Notes under the pieces: generated by a model
Database searches by the model: none
Told to the model about the DNA's origin: nothing
The model's input: only the letters and a program-made list of their open reading frames with translations
From: Batillaria attramentaria
Taxonomy: Eukaryota; Mollusca; Gastropoda; Batillariidae
DNA length: 64,000 bases
Direction: 5' to 3'
Assembly: GCA_018292915.2 (NCBI GenBank)
Contig: JACVVK020000439.1
Location: 196,501 to 260,500, forward strand
Shown: positions 10,121 through 19,955 of the stretch, in pieces
How positions within the stretch are numbered: position 1 is the first letter of the stretch
Layout: each line of letters opens with the position of its first letter
Made by a program: the position numbers and the translations under genes

Positions 10121-10350
10121 TAACAATAAAGTTAAAATAAATACTGACATAGCTCTACATTGATTAGAAAAGAGGGGGACCAGTTCGAGAGGGGGCCTAT
10201 TTTGGATGCGAGGGGGGACCAAAATCGCCCAGGGGGACCAGTCGAAAACGAGGCTGGATGTCTAAGGGGGGGACCATTATAGAGCAGTTTTTGCCACGAA
10301 TTGGTCCCCCGGGGGACTACTTCAGAGGGGGGACCGGACCGGATGCTACA
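10121..10350 (-). repeat. Ginger right terminal inverted repeat
   Basis: About 230 bp, the reverse complement of 5857-6079 with only a few substitutions and short indels. Its last bases CTA (10346-10348) read as TAG on the minus strand and end the interrupted TRIM frame. Confidence 0.92.
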
Positions 10351-11956
10351 CCGGGGCCAGGTAGCGCGCGAAGCTCAGGCGCCCGTCCTGCACGTTCACC
10401 ACGTGGATGGCGTCGTTGAGCTCATCAGCCACCAGCAGCACCTCGTGACCGCCCAGCGTGTAGAAACACACGTCCGACGGCTGGAAGGGCGCTACAGGCG
10501 GGCTGTACGTGGCGATGGCGCGCGGCTTTGGGCGTCGGTACAGCCGCACTGTGCGCTGGAGGTCTGGTGCCTGCGCTTCCTCCAGCACCACAAACAGCTG
10601 CCGGCAGGCGTCAACGTCGAACGCACGATGAGCGCCACATGTCACAGTACATTCTTTTGTTGATTCGGTTTTGAATGGATCTTCAGACACTATCTGATTA
10701 GTAAACACAGTTGCCTGTCCTGTCAGGTGGTTGTTCAAACGAAGGAACCTGGTTAGTTCTGGTTCAGTCTTCTTTGCAAACGTAATAATGTTTCCCGTCC
10801 TTTGTCTCGGACACATTGCGAAATCATGTCTACGCGGGACCCATGTTACTTTGGCACGGACATTCTCTTTATGAGTATCAACAACTTCGCCGTCAGTACT
10901 GAACTTTTCACACGTTGTGCCTTCACGCATGATACTCGGTTTATACGAGACCCACACCTTACCGTCAGTCAAGGGACACACGTGATAAACGTCAGTGTCC
11001 GGATCCTCCCGACATCGGAACTGCTCCATCACTGTCACTTCAGGCGCTGACACCGCCATCTCCATCTTCGCCGCGTTACCTATGTAGTCGCGCATGCGCT
11101 CTAAAGTGACGTCGTGTGTGGCGCTGAAGCGGAGGACAGGACGGCAGACGGTCGTCGTCTGTTTTGTCGTCAGCTTCTGCACGGGTTCCTCGCTGCCACG
11201 TCCGCATCTCATCTCTCTGGCCACAGTCATCAGCTCACAGCCCGCTCCGCTGTCCACAGCCTGCTGCACCCGCTGCTGTAGCTTGGTCAGTTGCTGCAGG
11301 TTTTGCTGCAGAGAGTCCAGGTCCGCCTTGTGTGTGTCCGTGATGTCAGTGGTGATGTTGTGTAGCGAGGCCAGCGCGTCGTCCGTGTACTTGTCGACTG
11401 CCGCCTTCAGTGTGGCCTGTCTGTTGCGGATGTTGGCCACCAGGGCGGCGTGTTTGTCCTTCACCGCCTGCTGTTCTTGTGTGACGAGCTGCACGTGTTT
11501 CTGGACGTCCCCCACACAACTCTGTAGCCGCTTTATGTCTTTGTAGAGTTGGCTCATGGCGCGCCCGGCCGCTTCATTACGATCCTGTGTCTCGTGCGTC
11601 TTGTGTTTCGTCATGACGCATTTCAGACACACAGGCAGATCACAGTCGACGCAGAAAAGGTCAAGGTCATCTTTCGGGTGTGTCATACACAACACCCCCT
11701 TACGGGCTCGCTCCAGGTCTTCGGTACTGATGTAGAAATTGGTCTGAAAGTCCGATACTCCGCCAGGGGGCACTGCTGTTTCCTTGCGGCATGACGGACA
11801 GGGGAAGTTGTTGTTACGGTGTGAGTCAGCCAGATTTTCCAGACAGTGTTGACAGAACGTGTGGTGACAGGGGAGAAGTTTGGGAGACGTGTAGATGTCC
11901 AGACACATGGCACAAGTCAGAGCCTCGTTCCTGTCAGTGTCACCTTCAGCTGCCAT
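10346..11956 (-). CDS. TRIM-like RING/B-box protein, C-terminus truncated by Ginger
   Basis: 536 residues starting MAAEGDTDRN with A at -3 and G at +4. The RING is C15/C18, CHHTFC..C, then CPSC; the B-box2 has CMTH, CVDC and CLKC; a coiled coil of about 140 residues and a C-terminal propeller-like region follow. RING proteins of this build are usually ubiquitin E3 ligases in innate immunity or development. The frame runs into the transposon terminus and stops after YLAPV. The last ~35 residues (remnant at 5746-5856), which in the family contain the NHL-like RGRLWVACRGG strand, are lost. The RING and B-box are intact, so a truncated protein may still be made. It is the most diverged of the MATGGSV-like type, lacking that N-terminal extension, and has CRQLF where others have SEQLF. 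Confidence 0.9.
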   Translation of the reverse strand: MAAEGDTDRNEALTCAMCLDIYTSPKLLPCHHTFCQHCLENLADSHRNNNFPCPSCRKETAVPPGGVSDFQTNFYISTEDLERARKGVLCMTHPKDDLDLFCVDCDLPVCLKCVMTKHKTHETQDRNEAAGRAMSQLYKDIKRLQSCVGDVQKHVQLVTQEQQAVKDKHAALVANIRNRQATLKAAVDKYTDDALASLHNITTDITDTHKADLDSLQQNLQQLTKLQQRVQQAVDSGAGCELMTVAREMRCGRGSEEPVQKLTTKQTTTVCRPVLRFSATHDVTLERMRDYIGNAAKMEMAVSAPEVTVMEQFRCREDPDTDVYHVCPLTDGKVWVSYKPSIMREGTTCEKFSTDGEVVDTHKENVRAKVTWVPRRHDFAMCPRQRTGNIITFAKKTEPELTRFLRLNNHLTGQATVFTNQIVSEDPFKTESTKECTVTCGAHRAFDVDACRQLFVVLEEAQAPDLQRTVRLYRRPKPRAIATYSPPVAPFQPSDVCFYTLGGHEVLLVADELNDAIHVVNVQDGRLSFARYLAPV

Positions 11957-12243
11957 TGTTGATGATCACCGACGGAGACTAGAAGAGAGACGGGCACTGC
12001 AGATTCTTCTTACTGTCTCAGCAGCTCGTAGGAGAATTAAGCCTTTGAACAAAGGCGGCGACTGTGATAATGACTGCCGAAACTGAAAAGGACAGAAAGC
12101 AAGGAATCTTTTCCTAAGAAGTTTTGTTGAATAAACATTTTGCAAATAAACACTAGACTTTTGTTATATACCCATTATTTTGTTAACTGTTAATTTACAC
12201 AAAATGTAAACATGTTCAATTTAAAGATACTTGCAGTCTCGTT
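11957..12243. other. Short spacer upstream of the first TRIM gene
   Basis: AT-rich and not shared with the upstream regions of the other TRIM genes. It should hold the 5' leader of the gene ending at 11956; no promoter element stands out. Confidence 0.4.
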
Positions 12244-14718
12244 TGTGGTCCGCTATTTACCGGCGGAACACGTGACCACCTATCAGACGGCAGAAAACGC
12301 CCACTAATTTCCAGATAATTACTTGTCACTTACAAAACTGTCTTCAATAATGACATGAACATCAGTAGTACATCGTTAACAAGAAACAAAACAGATAAAT
12401 ATATATACGTATAATACATACTTACGTTTCCTTTCTACATTTACATGTCCCGACCCGCTGTGATCGTAGTTTACACCTGTGCTAGTGACGTAGCGAGAAG
12501 TGCAAGAAACATAAACATACCTACCCCACAGTATCCTGACGCAGTTCACTACACGAATGAAGATGGGTGTGCGTGAGAACGAGGCTGGTATCGGCATATC
12601 TACTTGTCCCGTCGTGCCTGTCGCCATAAGCATATCAAACTGAGACCTAAGATGGCAAAGCAAATTCCCGGTCGACGTTTAGGTAAAGGTTTCTTCTGGG
12701 ACCGACATCTACCCAAACTCCAGTTTCGGTTTAGCAATCTTTTCTCGTTTTTTTTTTTTTTTTACAAAACGAATTCCGGAAATCAAACTGAACACACATT
12801 ATACTGGAAACACGACTGTTCTCACGCACGTACACGGCACAGCTCAGAACCGTAGTTCAGCAGTAATAGTGCATCACCTTGGTAACAATTTATACGAGTG
12901 CCATCTTCAGTTTCAATAAACCTCATAAACTTACTTGTCACGTGCATTTTCCTTTCCTCCGGAGCAGAAGAGTATTTACTGTCTTTCGCCACCAGGGAGT
13001 ATGGAGAGTTATGAACTTATTCCTGTATGTGATGTGCTTATAATGTTGCATCTTGTATTGGAGTCAGAGTGCACTGAAGATTTTTTTTTTTTTTTTAAAC
13101 CAAGTGCAGGTGCGGACATGCAAAGGTTGTATGGACGTTATCTGGTGTGAGCTGATCACATCACGAGACCATAGCCATTTGAGTAATGCAGTTAGTATGT
13201 CCGAATCTGTCCCGGATTTACCGCACTGTCGGTTAGTTTTCTGTTCTCCCTTGTTTTTCAACCCCCTCCCCTCCTTTCCCGGTTGTTTATTTACTCATTT
13301 ATTTGTTGACTATTTATTTGTGTTTGTCCAAAACACACCAATCCATCACCCACACAGGATTCAGTACACCTGACAAACAACCGCTGTGGGAAGTGTCAAC
13401 TTTTTTTTTTTTTGGTAAAAACAGACGTGACGAGCTTTAAATCATTCACATGTAATCAAAGTAATCAAAAACTATGCCGCGACACACGTGAACTCATTTC
13501 ACAATCCTACTGATTAGTCACGAGCGAGAGATGCGTCAAAAGAGTAGTGGTCACGTGACGTGCTCGTTGTGTCGAGGACAATGAGATAGCGCACTATACA
13601 TAACATTGCTGATATAATATATACATATAGTTTAATTCTGACACCTAAAAAGTCGTCAGAAGGTTGGGTCGTTCAGTAGCTGTTGTTTTCACACTATAAA
13701 CTGTACACTCTTGCTGATCACAGTACTTTAGACACATGCATCGATATACTGACTTCAAGCCCCGGTTACACCGGACCCGAATCAGCTGCGAATCCACCCG
13801 AATGCACCTATTCGGGTGCATTCTGGAGTATTCTGTTCTCCCTCCCCGAATGAGCAAAAATTCGGGAGGGATTCTGGAACATTCGTGGAGGGATTCGGTT
13901 CGTTTTGAAATGTTCAAAACCAGCCGAATACCCTCCTGAATACTCCCGAATGTGGCCCCGACAAATTTCATTCGGGCCACATTCGGGAGGTAATCGGCTG
14001 GAAATAAGAAAAACCTGAAATGAGACTGTAGATCTATGAACACATTCCTGTTCTCTCCCCTGCAGCTTCCAAAGTGTTGTTTCAGGTTTTTTGTATCATA
14101 TTTGACTTAACCAGTGTTCCTTATTATGTACAGATGTGTGTCATTTATGCAGAGGTTTCAGAATCTGATGCAGAGATTTTGAAGCTTTATGTCATTTACT
14201 GAATTTGGCAGAGAGGGCCAAAGTGACCCTCAGTTTTGAAAGCTGTGAGGAACACTGTTAATTACACTTATGATAGTCAGCATAACAGAATTCCGGAAAT
14301 GCCTGAAGAGTCGTCACTACATTAGCCATCTGCAAGTTTTTAAGACCTATCTTTCTTTCAAACTCCCATCCTTAAGTCTGTGAGGACTCTGAATCAGAGA
14401 CATACATGTTATGTATGTCTCTGTCTGAATGGAGGTGTGCGTCATCAAGTCTCAGTCATCATTATTTCTGTTTTCCATCCTGTTTTGTGTTTCCAGGGGT
14501 CTGGATTTTATCCATGCCATGTTTAGGGAGCTGCTGGCTGACCAGAAAAATGGTGTCACTGATGAAAATTTTACACCTACAGTCAACCGGGCCTACGAGT
14601 CGTCGCTTAAACAGTATCACGGCTGGATGACGCAAAAAGTCATTGGGGTACGGAATTTTTAAATGCTTGTGCATGAGAACAATTTGGGAAAGATTTTTGG
14701 CTCACGTGTAAACCATGT
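12244..14718. repeat. Segmental duplication, copy 2
   Basis: Direct repeat of 1-2478. It contains the second hairpin-rich CCCGAAT segment (13765-14001) and GLTP exon copy 2 at its right end, and is continuous with the remaining exons of that gene. The two copies differ by scattered substitutions and short indels, so the duplication is not brand new. Confidence 0.93.
13765..14001. repeat. Hairpin-rich CCCGAAT/ATTCGGG segment, copy 2
   Basis: Second copy of the segment at 1511-1747. Here the palindrome CCCGAATGTGGCC ... GGCCACATTCGGG is perfect, whereas copy 1 has one changed base. Confidence 0.6.
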
Positions 14719-16297
14719 ATTTTAAATCCCCCTGTCATCAATCCATGACAAATTTTAACATTGGCATTTTAAATTTTTAAGACCTACAAACACCAGAGAC
14801 AGCACATTCAGCATGATAATAGCAGTCAGGCAGCTTCCTGGTGAGCTTTTCTTGGAAAATAGGTGTTTGTTGTTGTAGGAAATTCTTTCAGAGTTTTCAA
14901 TTTATCATCATTTTGAAAATTAACAAAAAAGGCAAGAGTGATCACTCATCAGTTGTACATGTACTGAGTTGTATGTAGGTGTTTATAGCATGTGATGTTC
15001 ATGAACAGATGGTTTCTTCTTCTGATTTCAGGGAGTCTTAAAACTCGTTCCGTATCGCAAAGACTTCATTGACACGCTGAAGGTGGATTCTTCCGCAACT
15101 GCTGAAATGGTATGTCTTTCATGTGATGTAGTCCACATTTTGGCTCTAGTTTTCTTGGTAGGTGTTTGGGAGATGTGCAGCAGCAGTCACGTGGACCTGT
15201 CCGTAATCCTTATTACACACATGTACATTGTACAGGGAGATTTCAGAAACGTACACAGATTTTAAGGTTGTACCATTGATTTTACAACATGACCCTCTGA
15301 ATTCATCAGAGTGACCATCAGTTTTGAAAGCTGTATGGAACACTGGGTGTACTTAATCCCTTATTGTAAATTTAGAGTGCAGCCAAACACCCTTAAGTAG
15401 TGGATGGATGCTTGGGAGTTTAATGTCGTTTTCCACCATGAATGGGTGATATCAAAGAAAAAGGCCAGCACAAATATTTGTTCCTGGCCGGGATTTGAAC
15501 TCAAGCCCCAAACATTGAAAGTCCAGCGCCCTACCACTCGGCTATTCTGGCTCCCTAGCCCCTAAATAGTAATGGATGATTGCCTTCATTTTGTGTGCAA
15601 GTGTTTGTGTAGTGGCCATTGACTTTGTGCTTAGTGTCGCGCAGGCCCGTGTACAGACAGTTGTCATTGACGTCATATTCAGAGCACCATACTTGCTTGC
15701 TAATACTGTATTAGTTATGTAGAATAGCCAGTTTGACACTGGGATTCCGTTTAATCAAGAGAATCACATTAATTATTCCCACAACTTGTGTAATCCTTGA
15801 GGTGAGCAGTGGTCTAATAGCGCATCCAGCTTAGCCGGTGCATTGCTAACGACTGCCACCACTGTCAGAGCGAACCATTGGTTCAATCTTAGCTTGAGCT
15901 GTGATTTGTGATAGCGGGTTTTCCTGCCTACCAGGCTGCTCATGTGAGGTTTCCCTCTAGCCCTTCCCCTGCAACAACAAATAGGATAGGTAGGTTCAGT
16001 GGCCCAGCACAGCAGGAACGCAATGTAGAAGCAGACTGAATTTCTCAAAAGGTATAATAAAGTCGTTCAAAGAAAAAAATTGACCAAACTTAATGTTATC
16101 GAGACAAAACATGGTTTGTCCAAAAACATGATTGACTATTTCATGGTAAAGAGCTCATCATTGATGTATGCTGTATTATTTTGTATTTTCAGGTACTTCT
16201 GGACATCAAACTGTATGATGTCAACTTGCTGGCCAATATAGAACTGCTCAACAATCTGCTGGCACAGAGTAACAGAGAATCACAAGAGAAAGTTTAA
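14497..16297 (+). CDS. GLTP-domain protein, last three exons (partial)
   Basis: Exons 14497-14647, 15032-15109 and 16193-16297 have consensus GT/AG borders and consistent phases, and end in TAA. The translation runs from GLDFIHAMFRELL through SLKQYHGWMTQKVIG, GVLKLVPYRKDFIDTLKVD and VLLDIKLYDVNLLANIELL. This is the C-terminal half of the all-helical glycolipid transfer fold; the YHGW motif supplies the headgroup-binding His. Such proteins carry glycosphingolipids or ceramide-1-phosphate between membranes. The LDIKLYD end resembles the FAPP2/PLEKHA8 branch more than free GLTP, but this is a weak call. Earlier exons are not found between 12244 and 14497 and probably lie before the window or are lost. 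An exon duplicate stands at 2259-2409. Confidence 0.75.
15404..15556 (-). mobile_element. tRNA-derived SINE in GLTP intron, minus orientation
   Basis: Read on the minus strand it begins GGGAGCCAGAATAGCCGAGT with an A-box-like TAGCCGAGTGGTAGGGCG, then a B-box GAGTTCAAATCCC, then a body ending in GACATTAAACTCCC. That arrangement is the RNA polymerase III promoter of a tRNA-related SINE. Truncated relatives occur at 5605-5705 and 34817-34915. Confidence 0.75.
15799..16078 (+). mobile_element. tRNA-derived SINE (second family), plus orientation
   Basis: GGTGAGCAGTGGTCTAATAG with a degenerate B box (GGTTCAATC), then a conserved body (TTTTCCTGCCTACCAGGCTG ... TGAATTTCTCAAAAGG) shared with 46798-47090 and 30199-30437. 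It lies in the last intron of the GLTP gene. Confidence 0.7.
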
Positions 16298-19200
16298 CAA
16301 TAATACTTGTACTTGTCCAGAAAATCTCCAACTCAAAGACATTCCTCTTTACCGCAGAAACATCCTCACGTCGCTGTAAATCTTGAGATAGAGATCTTTA
16401 TGTATGTGCAGCGTATTTTATTTAACAAGCGCATAATGTATGTTGTCATATCACATCTGTATCTTAACTTCTGACATATTTTCAAGAACAGCCATCGGAA
16501 GTTTGTCGTGAGTGTGCAGTGTTGGAAATAATATGTAGCACAGTATGAAAGGTTTTACAGTCTTTACTAACCTGACAAATGGTATGTTTCAAAGAGGTGC
16601 ATTTTTGCTGAAACATTTTTCCTTTTTCCTTGTTGTTCCTTTATTGATACAGTCAAGAATTCCAAGTTCTGTTGCATTATTATTATTTATCTGTTGATAC
16701 ATACACATAAGCTGGTGATAATTCAGTGTTGCATAACTTGAGAACATTGAGAGAAAGGAAAGGAAAGAAAGAAAGGAAAAAACCAACCTCTGACACTACG
16801 TCTTTCCTCATCAGTACATTGTTATACATATTACATATATATCTCTCTCTCTCTCTCTCTCTTAGCAGCATGTGCGTGAGAGTGTAAGTGGGTTTGAAGC
16901 TTGCCACTGAAACTTGTGATTTACTCGTTCGGTTACTGCATGATCTGACTTTTAAAGCTTTTCTCTTCCTGTTGGTTGGTTGCTTTTGTCTTCTACATGA
17001 TGTTACACATATTTTGGTAGCATACAGTATGTTCCAAAGTACATGTTCCAGTGTGGGTTGTGAGGTATACTGCTGATTTTATTTTATTTTATGTTATCCT
17101 TGAACCACATCTTTAATTTTATATCTTACGGGATGTTCCAAAGTACATATTTCCAATGTGGGTTGTGAGGTATACTGCTGATGTTATTTTATTTGACCCT
17201 TAAGCACATTTTGTTTAAGTTCACCTTTCAAGGCATGTGCTGTTTCATTCCAGTAGCAATACCAGTGTCCAGAACACCAAGACGTGAATCGTCGTTTCAT
17301 TCACTGCAAGTACATGTAATACATGTTGTTGTGGCTAATTACTCAGCTTATGTCTAAGCTTGCATGCTTGCTGTTCTGCCTGTGTTACTGTTTTCCAAAC
17401 ACCACGTGTACAAATTTATGGCTATTTCATATGTCTGAAAGTGTAAATGTATGTATACAGATATACATGCAATAACGTAGGTAACCTGCTGCTTGTGATA
17501 TAGTCTGTACTGGTGCATTACAAAATACAAATGGTATTTACACATGTATGAGGCTGAGAGTGCATTCAGATTTACGTACATGTACAAGGCACTTCATAGG
17601 ACAATGTGAAATGGTTAGTCGCAGAAAGCAAAAGGTCAAAGAACAAAATGTTGTCAGTGTGGGCTTTTATTCTGCCATTACAGTGTATTTACATATTATC
17701 AGCATACACCACACGGTCAAAACTCTGTGGAAATTAATTATTTTGTTTGTTGAACACAGGCATGACCTCCAGTCTTGTCTTTAGTGGCATGTTCTGTGGA
17801 AATGGCACATCATCTGTTTAGCTTATTTTTATAAAGTTCACAAGGCATAAAATATTTGAACAAATTCCAGACTTGTCCACACGTGTACAGTGACTGTTGT
17901 TCACTTTGTTTCCAGTCCCATGTCTGCTTTTTACATTTTATAACCATCTAAAGAGAAAAAAGTTGTAATCAGAGTACTATTTTAACAGTCTGAATCTCTC
18001 ACCCCATACCAACTTTTTACAATCTGTATGAATCTCTCACCGATACTGTAGGACGTACTCTATGTCATGATGTCAACTTGGAAATGAAAATGGACTTCTC
18101 AAAAATTTTTTTTTTTTTTTTTAATCTTTGAAAATACATATAGGGATCTTGAGACAAACGTAAGGCATAAAACAAAATTACAGGTAAGGGCCTGTTTGCC
18201 ATACAAAAGCTGATAACATTATACATACATGTCTGTGTCTGTCAGTACAAGTACCATGAAACAGCATACAAACAGTACTGCATACATTTTCAGTTTGAAA
18301 CTGATATACATGTGTAACTTGAAACTTTCAAAGAGTGAAATCTGCCGTATGCTGTACATAGGACTGAGTTTGTGCAGTAACACCTTACCCAAAACAAAAC
18401 AACAACAACAAAAAAACAACAACACAAACAATACATGTAACAACAATCGTCCAAACTGTAGTTAGGGCTTTTCCTTCGTGCAGTTCAAAGTTCTAGTCTG
18501 TATAATGTATAGTGTGTCCCGTGTTAGAGTCTGCTGAACTTTATCCCTGTCTCAGTGTCTGAGTGCTGCAGCTGCCTCACTTCACGCAGCCGGCATTACA
18601 GCATTATAGTGTCATGGACGTGACATGCAACACAAAGCAGGACATTTTAAGCACAGTAAAATGGAATATTCCTGAATCAATTAAAATATTATATCATCTG
18701 GCATTTCATCCTAATGGTCCGCTTTGTAAACATCTGTTTTACAGATACATGTAATAATAATATTCATAGGGCGCCTATCCCCGGGGAACGATATCTATGC
18801 GCCTTACGATCTAAAATTGAAGTAAAAAAACATAAAACAACACATTCACTCAAACACTACGTCAGTCACGGTAAGAACAACCAAAAAAAGTCAAAGAGCA
18901 CAGATTTTAAAAACAACAACAACAAAACAGACAACACAATTGAGTAGAAATGATAAAGGACAGGCAGAGACAAAGATACAATGTACAAAGACTTACGACC
19001 GCGCATAATGAACTAGTCCAGATATCTGGAACATAACCCCCCCCCCCCCCCACTAAACTGTTACACCTCCACCCCAGCACCCTAACTAGTCACAATCAAT
19101 AGTTTCTGGCCGAGTTAGCACAGAACCCCTAAAATGACAAGGATCTTCAAAAGAATGAAGCTGGTCGTCTCCAAGAAGTAAGACTGAGATCGTGGCTATG

Positions 19201-19376
19201 GTCATACACAAGAGACAGAATGACACAAGATCAGGTCTGCAAGGAAAGGTTACCCACTCTATCCCCCACCACCCACCCCCTTTTTTGTGCGTATCCCTCC
19301 AAGGATTCTTCGGGCAAACAGTTCGCATGGGCATCTGAATAAATTATCTGGGTTCACTGGGAGATTGGGCCAGTAT
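16298..19376. other. Downstream of GLTP gene; no further gene seen
   Basis: AT-rich sequence, presumably starting with the 3' UTR of the GLTP gene. It contains a CT run (16842-16862), two direct copies of a ~75-bp stretch beginning TGTTCCAAAGTACAT (17030 and 17134), poly-A and poly-T runs, a C run (19038-19052), and a short element-like stretch with GGCGCCTATCCCC (18769). No open frame has a recognisable domain. Confidence 0.45.
17024..17210. repeat. Two ~75-bp direct repeats
   Basis: TGTTCCAAAGTACAT at 17030 and 17134, each followed by CAATGTGGGTTGTGAGG-like sequence and TATACTGCTGAT, offset 104 bp. A simple local duplication. Confidence 0.75.
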
Positions 19377-19901
19377 TGGTACTAATAATTTTTTTTTTTT
19401 TTTTTTTTTTTTGCTGCCCCAACTCTTCGCCAGCTCCAGTGGTGTTCCTCCCAGGTAATGGGTGGAATCCACGGAGGGCTTGGAAGCTGGGACATTTATT
19501 TTTTTTATTATGCATGATGATGGAGATGAGGATGATGTTAAGAGGTCCGTGTGGTTTGGGACTGCGGGACAGGGCCGCATTCCTCGCTTCCTGTCATAAA
19601 TATCCCGGCATTAACCAGGCCCGGGAACTACGGCACCTGCGGTGCCGGCCGTGTAATCATCCACATCAGAAGACGTGTCATACCAAGGGAAGCACCCCCA
19701 AAGTCGCACCCGTGAAGTGGGTGAAACTCGGCTGTGTGGCAACAGCCTCCCCATTGGGTCCATAGCACACCCGCTCTGGGTAGGAGCCGACCTAGGTAGG
19801 AAAAATCCCGCTTGACTCGGCTGGGACTCGAACCCGGGTCTCCCGGCCCATGGTCCGAAGTGCTAACCACTACACTACGGGGGCCGGTGGTACTAATAAT
19901 T
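19377..19901 (-). mobile_element. tRNA-derived SINE with 14-bp target duplication
   Basis: The SINE body is 19391-19887, on the minus strand. TGGTACTAATAATT stands on both sides (19377-19390 and 19888-19901). On the minus strand it starts CCGGCCCCCGTAGTGTAGTG with A box TAGTGTAGTGGTTAGCA and B box GGTTCGAGTCC, and ends in a poly-A tail (T run at 19391-19412 on the plus strand). The long target duplication and poly-A are typical of LINE-mobilised SINEs. It lies just beyond the stop of the TRIM gene at 19956. Confidence 0.9.
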
Positions 19902-19955
19902 ATGTTAAAACAGGCAAACTGAATATGGAGTGTGTGCGTGTGTCATACCGGGTAT

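Larger units (their letters stand above)
5857..10350 (+). mobile_element. Complete Ginger-type DNA transposon
   Basis: The element is 4494 bp. It begins TGTAGGATCCGGTCC and ends with the reverse complement of TGTAGCATCCGGTCC, and CCGG is duplicated on both sides (5853-5856 and 10351-10354). Uninterrupted TRIM paralogues have one CCGG at this place, for example near 35080, so the boundaries are exact. TGT...ACA ends, a 4-bp target duplication and a gypsy-like integrase without reverse transcriptase or LTRs are the hallmarks of the Ginger1 group. The single encoded gene (6802-9251) is uninterrupted and the termini are almost identical, so the insertion looks recent and possibly active. Confidence 0.93.

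Noticed and set aside
19814..19887. A functional tRNA gene (minus strand)
   Set aside because: A and B boxes are good, but the sequence continues into a SINE body with poly-A tail and is bounded by a 14-bp target duplication; no clear cloverleaf with acceptor pairing.
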